64,000 bases of DNA, taken from contig JAIQDT010005823.1 in the NCBI GenBank assembly GCA_021521415.1, positions 1-64,000 of the forward strand, written 5' to 3'. Numbering within the stretch: the stretch's first letter is position 1; each line of letters begins with the position of its first letter. Source of the DNA: Bidens hawaiensis. Lineage: Eukaryota > Streptophyta > Magnoliopsida > Asterales > Asteraceae. The notes beneath the pieces were generated by a model. The model worked only from the letters and a program-made list of their open reading frames with translations. It was not told where the DNA came from and did not search any database. Below, piece by piece: positions 1 to 11,384 of this stretch. The translations under genes and the position numbers were made by a program.

Positions 1-1
1 T

Positions 2-847
2 TGGAGATCGTTACAAGAGGCCTTAGGTACTCGTCTTGACATGAGTACGGCTTATCATCCCCAAACGGATGGACAAAGCGAACGAACCATACAAACCCTA
101 GAAGATATGTTACGGGCATGTGCAATTGATTTCGGTGGTAGCTGGGATACTCATCTCCCATTGGTTGAATTTTCATATAATAACAGCTACCACACCAGCA
201 TCCAGGCTGCCCCGTTCGAAGCCTTGTATGGTCGCAAGTGTAGGTCCCCACTATGTTGGGCTGAAGTGGGTGACAAACAAATGACTGGTCCAGAGTTGAT
301 CCAGGAAACGACGGACAAGATTTTCCAAATTCGGGATCGCCTAAAGGCAGCCCGCGACAGACAGAAAAGCTATGCCGACGTTAGACGAAAACCGTTGAAA
401 TTTCATGTAGGGGATAGAGTACTTTTGAAGGTCTCTCCATGGAAAGGAGTCCCCCGATTCGGCAAGCGAGGCAAGTTAAATCCGCGATACATTGGACCAT
501 TTGAAATCCTGGAAAGGATCGGCCCGGTTGCTTATAAACTCAAGTTACCCAACGAACTCAGTGGAGTTCACGACACGTTTCATGTATCCAACCTTAAGAA
601 GTGTTTATCCGATGAAACGTTGATTATACCATTGGATGAGATTCATATCGACAAACAACTACACTTCATGGAAGAACCTATAGCAGTAACCGATTGGAAG
701 GAACAAAGGTTACGGAGAAGCCGGATCAAATTAGTAAAGGTTCAATGGAAATCTAAAAGAGGACCCGAGTTTACCTGGGAAAGAGAAGATCAAATTCGAA
801 AGAAGTACCCACACCTCTTCCCGGACCCAACTATAATAGTTAACTAA
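2..847 (+). CDS. Ty3/gypsy chromovirus polyprotein, 3' end (integrase C-terminus and chromodomain), partial
   Basis: This is the 3' end of a gag-pol polyprotein; the frame is open from base 2, so the 5' part lies outside the window. It begins in the integrase core ([14 protein letters not shown], then [14 protein letters not shown]), continues with the GPY/F module ([19 protein letters not shown], about residues 170-190), and ends with a chromodomain-like tail ([18 protein letters not shown], then KKYPHLFPD). Integrase inserts the cDNA, and chromodomains of this group are thought to steer insertion to marked chromatin. The order integrase-GPF-chromodomain directly before the LTR is typical of chromoviruses of the Tekay/Del type. 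The visible part has no frameshift or internal stop, and the stop is TAA at 845-847. The polypurine tract and LTR follow about 30 bp downstream. Confidence 0.93.
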   Translation, partial: WRSLQEALGTRLDMSTAYHPQTDGQSERTIQTLEDMLRACAIDFGGSWDTHLPLVEFSYNNSYHTSIQAAPFEALYGRKCRSPLCWAEVGDKQMTGPELIQETTDKIFQIRDRLKAARDRQKSYADVRRKPLKFHVGDRVLLKVSPWKGVPRFGKRGKLNPRYIGPFEILERIGPVAYKLKLPNELSGVHDTFHVSNLKKCLSDETLIIPLDEIHIDKQLHFMEEPIAVTDWKEQRLRRSRIKLVKVQWKSKRGPEFTWEREDQIRKKYPHLFPDPTIIVN

Positions 848-874
848 CAACAAATTTCGGGACGAAATTCTTCC

Positions 875-887
875 AACAGGGGGAGAA
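875..887 (+). promoter_or_regulatory. Polypurine tract of the gypsy element
   Basis: AACAGGGGGAGAA lies immediately before TGTGACACCC. This position and composition fit the plus-strand primer of an LTR retrotransposon and fix the LTR start at 888. Confidence 0.85.
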
Positions 888-1455
888 TGTGACACCCGGT
901 AATTTTTCACACTCTAATCTATATACTTGATTTAAATTATGTGTTGATTATATAAGTTATATGACGTATAAACCATAGTATACTTGAAATGTGAACGAGA
1001 ACAGTCGTTATGCCTATAGGATTGTATAAAGTGCCGATGAGAACGGATATATGATGAAGATAGCCCAGTAATAGTTTAGAGGTGTCAAATATATCGAGCT
1101 AAATATGTATCTATGACCCAATATAAGGGGTAATGGTAAGACTATGCCCAATAATGTCCTAATTCCCTAATTAGGACCGGAACACCTAAATAATGGAAAA
1201 TAGCCGTCGAACCGGCCAAACCAATGATACACTATACAGTGAGACGATCAAGATATGAAACTATGAAGGAATTAAAGGTATACTAGTCAAAAATAATATG
1301 AAGTTAATAATTTAAACAATCCATAAAGGATTACAATATGGAGCACTATTTAACCAAATATAACTCCGGGCTAAATTTAAATATACATCATACCGGGAAC
1401 CAAAATAAATACGGGTTCAATATCATCTATAATATACCCAAAGTGCTCAAAGACC

Positions 1456-1632
1456 CTGCGGGAAGACCCTGCGGGAAGACCTGCGGGAAGACCCTGCGGG
1501 AAGACCATGCGGGAAGACCTGCGGGAAGACACTGCGGGAAGACCCTGCGGGAAGACCTGCGGGAAGACCCTGCGGGAAGACCCTGCGGGAAGACCTGCGG
1601 GAAGACTCTGCGGGAAGACCCTGCGGGAAGGG
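1456..1632 (+). repeat. Tandem repeat, 13-14-bp unit TGCGGGAAGACCC
   Basis: About a dozen head-to-tail copies of (C)TGCGGGAAGACC(C) alternate between 13 and 14 bp. The block lies in the U3 part of the LTR, upstream of its TATA box. It is much richer in GC than its surroundings. Open frames on both strands here are by-products of the repeat. Confidence 0.9.
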
Positions 1633-1910
1633 AATACTTCCGCCCAAAATGAGCCAGTCTATGCTTCTGGAAGATCTTATCTTTTACCTGCCAAGGTATG
1701 GGCACAATATTGAAAGTACTACAAGATCAAGCAAAATCTTCCTAACCATTCCCTATGGCCGCCTACCCCCATCCCATCAAATAAACAACAATAAAAACCA
1801 TGCTTTGACTAACTATTTCACTTTATGGTGTAAGATTTGACACCCTTAAATCAAGGGATTGTAATCTTTTGGATCCCCCAAATCAAGGGATGTGTTCCCT
1901 TGGGTTTGCC

Positions 1911-1918
1911 TATAAATA
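1911..1918 (+). promoter_or_regulatory. TATA box of the gypsy LTR promoter
   Basis: TATAAATA lies in a plausible U3/R context and is followed about 30 bp later by a CA-rich leader. This would drive transcription rightwards, in the sense of the element. Confidence 0.6.
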
Positions 1919-4433
1919 AGACCAATTATTTTGATGAAAAACACCACACACAAACTCATACAAACCCTTAAACACACTCCAAATTTCTCTCTTTTCATGG
2001 CTGAAGAACAGCAGCAGCGCAACACCAAGCAACCGCCTCTTTGCAACCCAATCTCTCGATAATTCTGCCCTGAACCTTCTGAACCCTATATATCGTTGGA
2101 AAGCTAGAAGAAATCCTTAAACCATAGTGGAAAGCCTTGAACGGATCTCTGCCCGGAAAACTCGGTAAGAAGCTTTGAACCTTCGAAGGTCACTGCTGGG
2201 AAACTGCATTTTCCAGCAGTACCCACCTCTCTTCTTTTGTTCATATCTCACAAACTACTTGGTATTTTTTGGTGATTCTTGTTTAGAAATCCAAGGAAAC
2301 TCGTAAGGATCACGAACCATCTTTCGAATATCCATTTCCGGCTCTGTTTTTATCGCTAGGTAAGCCCGAAACTCAAGTCTTGAAACTTTAGAGTTGCTGG
2401 AAAAACAAGTTTCTGTCCAGCCCTCATAACTTCCATTTTCTTGACCTTAACACGTGTATTCCATGTTATATAAATATATTTTAGAGTCCCAATCTCGAGG
2501 CCAACACCAAGGAACCCGGATCTCACTAAATCTCTCGTGAAACGTCACTTTAACAAGGTAACAACCCCTCTTTATATACTTTTATAAAAACATTAAGATG
2601 GCCATAACCACGAACGTACGAGGTGACTAAAACATGTTAAACAAATTAATAGCATGATAAAGTAGCATATTAGATCATGGTTTATTAAAATAAAAGATTG
2701 AAGTTATAATAAAAAGGTTTATGTCATAGAAAACCTAGTAGGAAAATATGTTTAATGGATAACATATAAAACTTGTTATGTGTATAAAATGATACAACAT
2801 AAATATATTTATCACAAATATTATAAATAAAAGTACGTTAGAATACCCTAAGAAAATATACGATGCATAACGAGTATAACGAAAACCGGAATTATAAATA
2901 CATGTGACTTTTAACATATACGAGTGTAATAATATATATGAATAATGAAATAATAATACTATTTAGAACATGAGAAATATATTAAATATAAGATTATAAG
3001 AACCGGGAAAGAAAATGGTAAAAAGTATATATGTATACGACCTCTTATCGACAAAATATATAATACACACATATTCCTATATGTGTGTAGGAAAACTAAA
3101 GAATATAAACAAAGATACCACAATAACCAAACACCGAAAACATACAATCGAACATTAAATATGGGCTTTCGTGATGAACATGCGAGTAACTGGAAGGGTG
3201 GAGGTGTCGGTAGTCGGGACGTCCTGTCTAAGGCTGGTAATCGAATATATCATAGATGGGCCCGTTACCTACCTGGGGACCAACGATGAGAGCACCGAAA
3301 CCTATTAGGCGAAAGCATGTTATAAAACGTCACGATTACCGAATTTCCAATATAAGTTATACCGAGTGCTCCTAAACCTTCTGGAAGTACACGAAGATAT
3401 ATAAATAATAACAAAGTGTTATAAGTCTAGGACGTTGTCTAACGTCCGGGATTCTTTAAAGAGCAAACATGTAAAAAGGAACAATATCTCCAACAAAACA
3501 TTTCTAATTGGGTCACCTCATGCTCGTGGATCGGGCACACATCTACAAACATAAGTACTGAAACGAACATGATGTCTACAGGAAAACATCAAACCGAAAC
3601 ACCAACACCTAACAAGAATCACAGGTGAGTCTCACAGCCCCTATTTTCACTATGTTTTCAATTATTTTGGGGTGATAGACACGCAATACAAACGATTATT
3701 TATTCATGGTGTTTATCTTGATTTTCAATGTGTGTGTGCATGAGACGAGAAAGTGATCACGAAACAATATAAGTCCCCTAATGATTAGTAACCATAACTA
3801 TAAACACGTATAGCCGTGGAACTCTAAGGGTAGTACTACTGGTTTGACAAACCCGCTCGTAAGTGGTCGCGCCACTTTACAAGACGGGCGCATAGTTTTC
3901 CGAACAACGATGTTCGCACGTAATCCCGTGGGATGGTATTAGGGGCACAACGAGTCAAGGCATGGTTACAAACTCATGCAGCCACATCACACTGTTAGTC
4001 ATGGATATGCAGTCATGACGCACGAAATATGTTACAATACGATTTATCGAGTCTCTAAAACCTGTGAACTCACTCAACGTATGTTGACAAAAATTATTTT
4101 TACGTGTCTTTCAGGTGGTAATCAAGATGCATAAGGAGTCACACGTAGAACACATCACGAAGATTGACTATAAAATGTTTTTGGAAGATTTCAGGGTCCT
4201 ATACCTTCTATAGGGGGGGGGGGGACATGACGTAGAAATCTTCAACACTTTCATATTTGGATATGTACTTTTAAACAATTTAATATGTTTTGTACTAGAC
4301 ATTTCATGCGAATGTAAAATTTATTAGAATGTTTGCAATGACCCGTGCTTGCTAATCAATCCCCTTATAAACCCACACCCGGTTGTTTCCGCCGTTCAGG
4401 GCCGGGTGTGACACTAGGCGCGCGGGGCCTGCA

Positions 4434-4512
4434 ATAATATAATATAATATAATATAATATAATATAATATAATATAATATAATATAATATAATATAATAT
4501 AATATAATATAA
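4434..4512. repeat. Pentanucleotide microsatellite (ATAAT)n
   Basis: About 15 uninterrupted copies of a 5-bp A/T unit lie just beyond the LTR end. A similar A/T pentamer tract with the unit TTATA occurs at 11280-11354. Confidence 0.95.
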
Positions 4513-4533
4513 ACATAACAATGTGGAGTAAAC

Positions 4534-4899
4534 TTACGTAACGCGTATCGTGCTGTAAACCTCCAGTGTCAGCTCCCGGTGGGCTGATAGTGGCATACTG
4601 AAGCATCGGCTCCTGGGCGTATCCTGTCCAACGTACTCAGCCGCCCGCTGGTGCGCGTCACAAGACTCCAAAAATGACCAGGATATAATCGTGCGGAAAC
4701 GAGTGCATCTAGCATAGGCGAATGTATCGTGTGTGGGCGGGAGAACCCTCATCAAACTACACATGAGGGTAGGTGAGCAACACGTCGTTGCCCTCAGGGG
4801 GTCTGCGGCCCCACCCCGCCCCTGGCCCTGGCCCCGGCCACGGACATAGCCCTGGCCCTGCCTCACCTGCTCGAGCTCGGCCTCAATCTCGTCGTTCAT
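4534..4899 (-). other. Unidentified exon-like open frame next to the MULE
   Basis: This is a 121-codon frame starting ATG at 4899 with an acidic N-terminus (NDEIEAELEQ) and a Gly/Arg/Gln-rich stretch (GRGQGQGRGG). It is clearly more GC-rich and codon-like than the flanking AT-rich DNA. Good splice-donor sequences occur on this strand: GTGAGG after the first eleven codons, and GTAAGT near 4533 just before the ATAAT microsatellite. The true reading frame may therefore change across introns. I do not recognise the product. It may be a host gene fragment captured by the MULE or a second MULE gene. Confidence 0.35.
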
Positions 4900-5062
4900 A
4901 AACTATAATAATTACAAATAATAATAATTATTATTATAACAATAACAACAATAACAATATTAATAATAATAATAATAAATACTAATAATAAATATGAATA
5001 ATAATATTTATAATAATATTAATAATAATATTTATAATAAAACAGAAAATAAAAAAAATTAT

Positions 5063-5100
5063 ATCAGACGCCGCGTATAGGGATATAAGCCGCGTCTGAT
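5063..5100. repeat. GC-rich palindrome 1 of 6
   Basis: A 38-bp near-perfect palindrome with arm ATCAGACGCCGCGTATAGG. It belongs to the same family as five others around the MULE but has the most divergent outer arms. Confidence 0.9.
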
Positions 5101-5441
5101 AGTCCCTGTAAACCGACAGCCGGACTCCGGCCATTTTACGGCCGGACTCCGGCCAACAGTTTTATCTATCCAAACAACAGGATCATCATCATCACATCAT
5201 CAACAATACATCATCATCATCATCATGTTAACATAATCATCATCATCATCAACATAATATTAAAAAATTACCTCCATGTCGTGTCGATGTCGGGTGAAAT
5301 CTCGTCGGCTTGTTTGGTATTTCGGTCGGTGTCCGTCCGATATAGGCTCGTGTGTGGATGCTCGAATGCTCGGTTGATCAGGCGGGAGTTTGAAATTTGA
5401 AATGTGGCTGTTGAGCTGTCGGCGACTGATATAAGGGGGCC

Positions 5442-5475
5442 AATACGCCACGTATAGGCCTATACGCGGCATATT
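5442..5475. repeat. GC-rich palindrome 2 of 6
   Basis: The arm is AATACGCCACGTATAGG and the second half differs from a perfect copy at few positions. It lies about 250 bp beyond the stop codon of the MULE gene. Confidence 0.9.
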
Positions 5476-5725
5476 AGGCCTATTTTTTTATTTAATTTTC
5501 ATTATTTATTAGTATTTATTATTTATTAGTTATTAATATTAATAATAATTTGTTATTTAGTTATTATTATCTATTATTTATCATTATTATTATTTTTTTT
5601 ATTTTTTATTATTTAGTTATTAATATTAATTTATTATTTAATTATTGTTATTTATTATTATTAAAATTATTATTATTTATTTATTATTATTATTATAGAC
5701 TTTTTGTCCATTGACACAATGTCTT

Positions 5726-8700
5726 CTATAAGCTGTCTAGATCTACGTTAGAGGATTCCCTTCGCCAACCCTGGCGTATGTCTTCGTACTCCTTCAAACG
5801 CTGCCCGAACCGTGTTTTCCATTCGAGCGACGTCGGTACGGCGCTTCTTTCCCAATTAAGGTTTGGTGTAGGCATTGGGAAATCCCCTACCAGGTTGATA
5901 TATATCCGGTGATCACCTCCCCAGTTAGCGATGCCTATAACCAATGGATCCGGAACCAAGTCAGGACCGATTCTCAATGGAAAGTAAGATTCGGCCTGAT
6001 TGCCAGCTAGGTTGACTAACACACACGCGTATGTCTGAGCAGCCACGTGCCCGTGACCAGGTAAGCTGAACCAACGACTCAGCGGCGCCGGTTTGACCGT
6101 GTTGGAGTACGGAATGCTGGAATGAACCCAGCCGTACAATCTGTCATCCTCTTTGTTGAACATCGCCCTCCACCACCCTTCGTTCGTTTCCAGCTCAATC
6201 TGCATCGCCCGCCTAATATCCGGCCAAACTTTCCCATGTATCCCCAAACCCACTGCGATTGATCGAAAACCGCAGTTACCGTCTGGGCGTACGTTTTTGA
6301 TGTCTGCGACGAATGGCTGGGCCCAGCTAGGAATGACGCTCCTAAACGTTTCTATCGCCGGTACTTGCGCTGGCGAAACCATCAAAGGAAAACCGAGGTG
6401 AGCTCCCGTAGGTTTCGATTTCTTAGGTCGTCCACGAGGAGTTTTAAACCGCAACGCTGACTAGGACAACGAACGAGTCAGCGAGGATGGGGTGGGGGTT
6501 TCTTGGCTGGGCCCCTGTGACGAGGATGGGTTGTAGGAGCTGTGTGTGGGGAGATCTGGAGCGGGGGTGTATGTGCTGTGCCTCGGCGGATCTGGTTTTT
6601 TGGGACGCCCCCGAAGATCCTCTCTTTTTTCTGGCTCCTTCTTTTTAGATCTCCCTATAATAGCAGACAAGAGCTTGGCGAAAAAACTTTTCTTTTGATT
6701 AGGGTCATCTATGGACGATAGCATATCTGTGATGTCCCGTAGACCTGCTGCGTAGTCTGGCTCTTCGTTTGGCGGACAGGCTGGATCAAAATTAAGCCTC
6801 CTCCAAAACGGGTCAACATCCTCTATTGAGATACACGTGTCGTTAACTACGTATCCCTCAATCCGACAAGCACATGGCAGCCCCGAAGACGAATACAAAT
6901 AGTGGTCGCATGAAGCGCCACCGTCACGCATCTTGTGTATCAACCCATACTCGTTCATAAGTAGACCCAGAGCGTGAATCGATACCCTGTTTATTAGCTT
7001 ATTCAACCAGACGTGCTGTCGATGTCCTTCCATGACCTTCGAACGGGAGGCTTCAAAAGATTTACCGATTTCTTTCATCTGCGAGTTGACTATTTTAAGG
7101 ATTTGCCTGGCAATTGTGTCGAGCGAGTTGTTGCTTCCATTGAGGTACCTTTTCAGATTTGCGTGCTGGCTCTCAACTCAGTTTGTCGTAGTTTCGCAGT
7201 AATTTCGGCGTTCGTCGATCCAGCAGGCTACAAACTTGTGTTTGTATGGATCCAGCCAGCTCTTGCGAATATATTGCCAGACCTCTGAAAAATAAAAGGA
7301 AACATTATTAAGACGTATGTTTAGGCTATTAAAAACTGTCAGGTGATACGAAGGACTCACCGGCTCTATCGTCCCGTATCAAATGACGCTCCATGTTGAG
7401 GCGATGGTGGTCGTACTCCTGCACCGTCGGCGACTGATACAGGACCTTCCACCAGTACGCAAAGTCCGTCCCCATTTTCGTGTTATATAGGCCCTTAAAT
7501 TTTCTCCTTATATTCTCGGATATGTGCCACCTGCATAAATTTTTGGTGGCATTAGGGAATGCGTTCATGAGGGCCTGGTCCGCGTCAGTCAGGATCACGC
7601 GTGGCACCATGCAGTAGTCGAGCATTTGTTTAAGTTTCTCCTGAGCCCAGCTGAAGTTCCTCTGTCGTTCCCTGATCACAAACGCGGCGGCGATACAAAA
7701 CGACTGTGATGTCGAGGTCACACCGATAAACTGAACCAACGGCCAGTCGTACATGTTGGTGTTGTACGTCATGTCAACCATCAGCACCTCGGGGAATGCA
7801 CGCCACATCTTATGCGACTTACTATGACAGAAGAAAATTTCCTCCGTCCTGTCGTCGGTATCACTCTCCCGGGTATAGAACGTGAAATCATTGCCTGCGA
7901 GAAAGTTTTCCAGCGCCTGCATTGGAAGAAATAAACTTTGGTAAATATTACAAGCACGACAAGTACACATTAAAACTACAAGTGTTTTGAACTACCTTCA
8001 TAGGGGTGTCGCCTAGTAGCCCATCCCTCCTAATCTTGGCGGTGTGGTTGTATATATCTTTTATTATAGGTTGCACACCGGGAAACTTTTCGCGGAGGGC
8101 TGCTTCGATTTCTTGCGGCTTCACGCCGGCCCTGTGTAAACTCTCAACCATATCCAGCTGGTCGGTGTTCATTTTTCTAAAAGACGCACACCCCTCCTCG
8201 AATTCAACGGGATCGTGGTTGTGAGTCTCGTTTACCACTTGAACCCTCCAACATGCACCCCTCGAGTCATACCTGCCCATGATCTTAAACGGACAGTATT
8301 TTTTTATGCTACCGGTACGTCTCACCGTCGCCTTTATTTTGGGTTCGCCTCCACGATTGCATGCAAGGTCCACGGCGTTTTTCCGTGACCGCTGGACCAC
8401 AACAACAAACCCATGCTCCCGTCCTCTAATTTTTACCCATTTCTCCAGCTCCTTGCGGCTCTAAAAAATCTGAAACATTTTACGCTAATTCTTAAGCCGT
8501 TTATTAAATAACATACAAACAAACAATATTAACTTAAACAAAACACACGGTGTCTTACAACATATGTTTTATACGAAACCTTCACCTCGCGTATATAGTC
8601 GTCATCGTACCCTTCTTCTTTATTTGGGTTTGGCCCGGCTTGATCATTTCGCCCGTGGTGCGATGAAGACTCGGTTCCATAAAACGGATCATTTGCTACC

Positions 8701-9214
8701 GATGGCTGGTACGATGACGTTGGCTGACCTCCATAATCCGACCAGGCGACAGATGACGGGTACGACAGATGACTACCGTAATCCGACACGAAGTACTCTT
8801 ATCATACATAAATTAGAAATTCAACAGTGCTAGTGATAATAATAAATAACAATAATACCTATAAAAAAATAAAATATAATATTTTAATAATAAATAAGAA
8901 TATTAAAATAATAATAACATAACCATATATTTACAATAAGACTATATAACGAAACTTGGTTCAAGTTTGGCAAGCCCGGCGAGCCAGTGTTACCATAAAA
9001 CTATTCAGGCTGACAGTAAGGTTGTTGGGGCTGGGTATCATACCCGACATACTCCTAACAAAACGTAATGCAGCATGTGTTAGTAAAAAAAAACTACCAA
9101 ATTCATACTAAATAAATATATAACGAAACCTGGTTCAAGTCGGGTAACCACGACGTGATCGTTAGCGGCGTAACCCGGCTCCTCTTCTGGAAATAAATGG
9201 TTAAACCAAGACAT
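5726..9214 (-). pseudogene. MULE transposase with FAR1, DDE, SWIM, AT-hook and OTU domains (broken by stop codons)
   Basis: Exons with good splice sites are 9214-9130 (start ATG, begins MSWFNHLFPEEE), about 8790-8559 (Tyr/Ser-rich), 8460-7996, 7916-7361 and 7284-5726. A candidate exon near 9056-8957 has its own stop (9003-9001), and its junction frame is unresolved. Domains in order are: FAR1-type DNA binding (CPFKI, then ETHNHD); MULE DDE core (VDMTYNTN, then VILTDADQALMNAF and CRWHISENI; the third acidic residue is in VESQHANLK); SWIM finger (CDHYLYSSSGLPCAC); two AT-hooks (RGRPKK); and an OTU cysteine-protease domain (VRPDGNCGFRS with Cys, GGDHRIYI with the presumed His). In-frame stops interrupt it at 7180-7178 (TGA) and 6463-6461 (TAG). 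The gene is a relic of a DNA-cutting and joining enzyme. The OTU part is a family trait of some plant MULEs, and its substrate is unknown. Confidence 0.85.
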
Positions 9215-9346
9215 TCTGGGTATATATAGTACAAATATTGTGTTGTTTTTTTGTTGAACGTTGAGAGATACAACGTCTCCATTTATAATAAAGAAAGGAA
9301 AGGAGGGAAGGGAGGGGAGCAGGGCTCCAATAATTCAGCAAAAGCA

Positions 9347-9378
9347 ATACGCCGCGTATAGGCCTATACGCAGCGTAT
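9347..9378. repeat. GC-rich palindrome 3 of 6
   Basis: The arm is ATACGCCGCGTATAGG with one mismatch in the second half. It is 88 bp from the next palindrome and lies about 130 bp upstream of the MULE start codon. Confidence 0.95.
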
Positions 9379-9434
9379 AAGGTATGAGCTAACAACCTTG
9401 CCCAGCTTTTGCAGGGCAGGTTGGAATCAAACTA

Positions 9435-9466
9435 ATACGCCGCGTATAGGCCTATACGCGGCGTAT
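9435..9466. repeat. GC-rich palindrome 4 of 6 (perfect)
   Basis: A perfect 32-bp palindrome: ATACGCCGCGTATAGG followed by its exact reverse complement. It lies about 8 bp from the start of the giant inverted repeat. Confidence 0.95.
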
Positions 9467-9473
9467 AGAGGAG

Positions 9474-11245
9474 CTTTCTAGAAAAACCAACCAGCTTGTC
9501 TTGTTATGTTTTTTGTTTTTTTTTCTTTTTTTTTTGTTATTTATAATTATTATTAATATTATTTTATTTATGAATAATATATTATTATTCACAATTCGGC
9601 AAAGCGTGTTCGGTAGCAGGGCTTCTATGGGAAAACTGACATTGCAAAACGACCCTTCAATTTATTGGCTGATATCTTGAATCAGTTACGGTGATTACCT
9701 TGGAAAAAACTGGCAGTGCCAAACGAACCCTTTCTTGGATGATCTCGGTATCAGCATCTCAAATCCGCCTCTTCGATATCTTCAAACTCCAACGGTCTTG
9801 ACCTTCGGCCACCACCGGCAACCGTAGTTGTGTTCACTCAAACACATATCAGTCGTCACTAAGTTTAAGCTTAGGCTTGTTATTAGTTTTATTTTTAATT
9901 GTGGGTATTCTAAGTTGGTCATTTTGAGTATATTAAAAAATTATCGGCGTATATATATATACGTATACATATATGGTAGATGTGCGTTACAAGAATTCAT
10001 TGCGCCTACATAACCAGCAGCAGATTGAGACGCTAGTTTGATGAGTTTGAATATCTCGGATTCGCGGTATCCGGTAACGGCAGCGAGAACGTGAGCCCAT
10101 ACTTTGGACAGAAAAGTGGAAATTCGGTCATTGCTCCAGTTCAACGAGCACCAGACTGAGATATTAGCCCGAACTTACCTGAACCGATTGACACGTATGC
10201 TGACGTGGATTTAGGGTCGGTGCTGACGCTGATATTAACACGTTTTCATAATACACAATGAAAGCACAAACTCAAACAACAATCCATACAATAGCAATTC
10301 TCTTAAAGGACCAGTCAAACAAGAAGAAGAGAAAAATAACGAAGAAAATTGCTATTTTATGGATTGTTGTTTGAGTTTGTGCTTTCATTGTGTATTATGC
10401 AAACCTGTCAACCAATCCTGTAAACAACCGTGTTAATATCCGCGTCAACACCGAACCCTAAATCCACGTCTGCATACGTGTCAACCGGTTCAGCTAAATC
10501 CGAACTAATATCTCAATCTGGTGCTCGTTATGTTTGAGCAATGACCGAATTTCCACCTATCTCTCCAAAGTAGAGGTTCTCGTTCTCGCTGCCGTTAGCG
10601 AATACCGCGGATCCGAGAGAATCAAACTCATCAAACTAGTATCTCGATCTGCTGCTGGTTATGTCGGCGCAATGAATTTTTATACCACACATCTACTATA
10701 TATATACGTATATATATAAGCTGATAATTCTCTTAATATACGCAAGATGATCAACTTAGAATACCCCCAACTAAAAATAAAACTAATAACAAGCCTAAAA
10801 TTAAGCTTAGTGACGACTCATATGTGATTGAGTGAACATAACTACGGATGTCGGTGGTGACCGACGGTCAAGACCGTTGGAGTTCGAAGAAATCGAAGAG
10901 CCAGATTTGAGATGTCGATAACGAAAACGGCCAAGAAATTGAAAGTTCGTTTGGAAATGCCAGTTTTCCCAGGTAAGCCACTGTAACTGATTCAAGATGC
11001 CCATAAAGAAACCAGCCAATAAATTATAAGTTCGTCTCGCACAGTCAATTTTCTCAAATAAGTCCTGCTACTGAACGCCCGTTATCGAATTTCGAATAAT
11101 AATATGTTATTGATAAGTAAATAATATTAATATTAGTAATAATCATAAATAACATTAAAAATAACAAAAGAAAAGAAAAAAAAATAAAAAAAAGGAAAAA
11201 CAAAACCATAATAAGACAACACTGGTGGGCTTTTCTAGAAAAACT
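9474..11245. mobile_element. Giant foldback: inverted repeat with arms of about 830-900 bp
   Basis: The left arm (about 9474-10306) reappears in reverse complement as the right arm (about 10341-11245) around a loop of only about 35 bp. Matching landmarks include TTTCTAGAAAA at both outer ends, a CGTCACTAAG block (9856 and 10807), the CCAGCAGCAGAT block (10012 and 10654) and AGCACAAACTCAAACAAC (10263) beside the loop. By eye the arms look roughly 85-90% identical, with small indels. Mirror-image open frames (9941-10144 minus, 10534-10719 plus) are the same sequence read in each arm, ending in SAAGYVGAMN, and I do not recognise the product. It could be a foldback transposon or an inverted duplication. 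A transcript would fold into a very long hairpin. Confidence 0.88.
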
Positions 11246-11249
11246 CACT

Positions 11250-11384
11250 AACATAATACAATATAACATAATATAATATAATAATATTATTATATTATAT
11301 TATATTATATTATATTATATTATATTATATTATATTATATTATATTATATTATACAACACGCTATACAAATGTACCTTCGAAAG
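11250..11384. repeat. Pentanucleotide microsatellite (TTATA)n and flank
   Basis: About 15 copies of a 5-bp A/T unit lie at 11280-11354, between the giant inverted repeat and the second MULE-related copy. Confidence 0.9.

Larger units (their letters stand above)
888..4413 (+). mobile_element. 3' LTR of the Tekay-like gypsy element
   Basis: The LTR starts TGTGACACCCGG directly after the polypurine tract and ends CCGGGTGTGACA, so its ends are near-perfect inverted repeats in the TG...CA form. The length of about 3.5 kb suits Tekay/Del LTRs, which are unusually long. It contains a GC-rich tandem repeat near 1456-1632, a TATA box at 1911-1918 and a run of 12 G at 4213-4224. Small open frames inside it are not credible genes. 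The 5' LTR and its target duplication lie outside the window. The flanking 5 bp on this side is CTAGG (4414-4418). Confidence 0.85.
4900..5725. other. AT-rich spacer downstream of the MULE gene, with palindromes
   Basis: The stretch holds ATAATA/ATCATC simple-sequence tracts (4907-5045, 5185-5250, 5480-5700) and two GC-rich palindromes (5063-5100 and 5442-5475). A minus-strand open frame of 70 codons at 5260-5472 begins inside a palindrome. I regard it as unsupported. Confidence 0.6.
5442..9466 (-). mobile_element. Mutator-like element (MULE) carrying an OTU-domain transposase gene; borders approximate
   Basis: The core is a decayed MULE transposase gene read on the minus strand. GC-rich palindromes lie outside both its ends (5442-5475 on the left, 9347-9378 and 9435-9466 on the right). 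I could not establish conventional long terminal inverted repeats or a 9-bp target duplication, so the limits given are simply those of the palindromes. The element may extend left to the palindrome at 5063 or to the microsatellite at 4434. The right end touches a giant inverted repeat that starts at about 9474. Confidence 0.65.

Noticed and set aside
1338..1713. Several open frames on both strands through the 13/14-bp tandem array
   Set aside because: They exist only because the repeat unit lacks stops in several frames, and they lie inside an LTR.
5726..9214. A host FAR1/FHY3-like transcription factor gene
   Set aside because: SWIM plus OTU domains, several in-frame stops and repeat context point to a MULE and not a domesticated gene.
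9941..10719. Weak resemblance of the foldback frames to a histone fold (RIST-(F/Y)-L ... VLAAV)
   Set aside because: The similarity is limited to a few scattered residues, with no conserved H2A or H2B core, and frames are interrupted.
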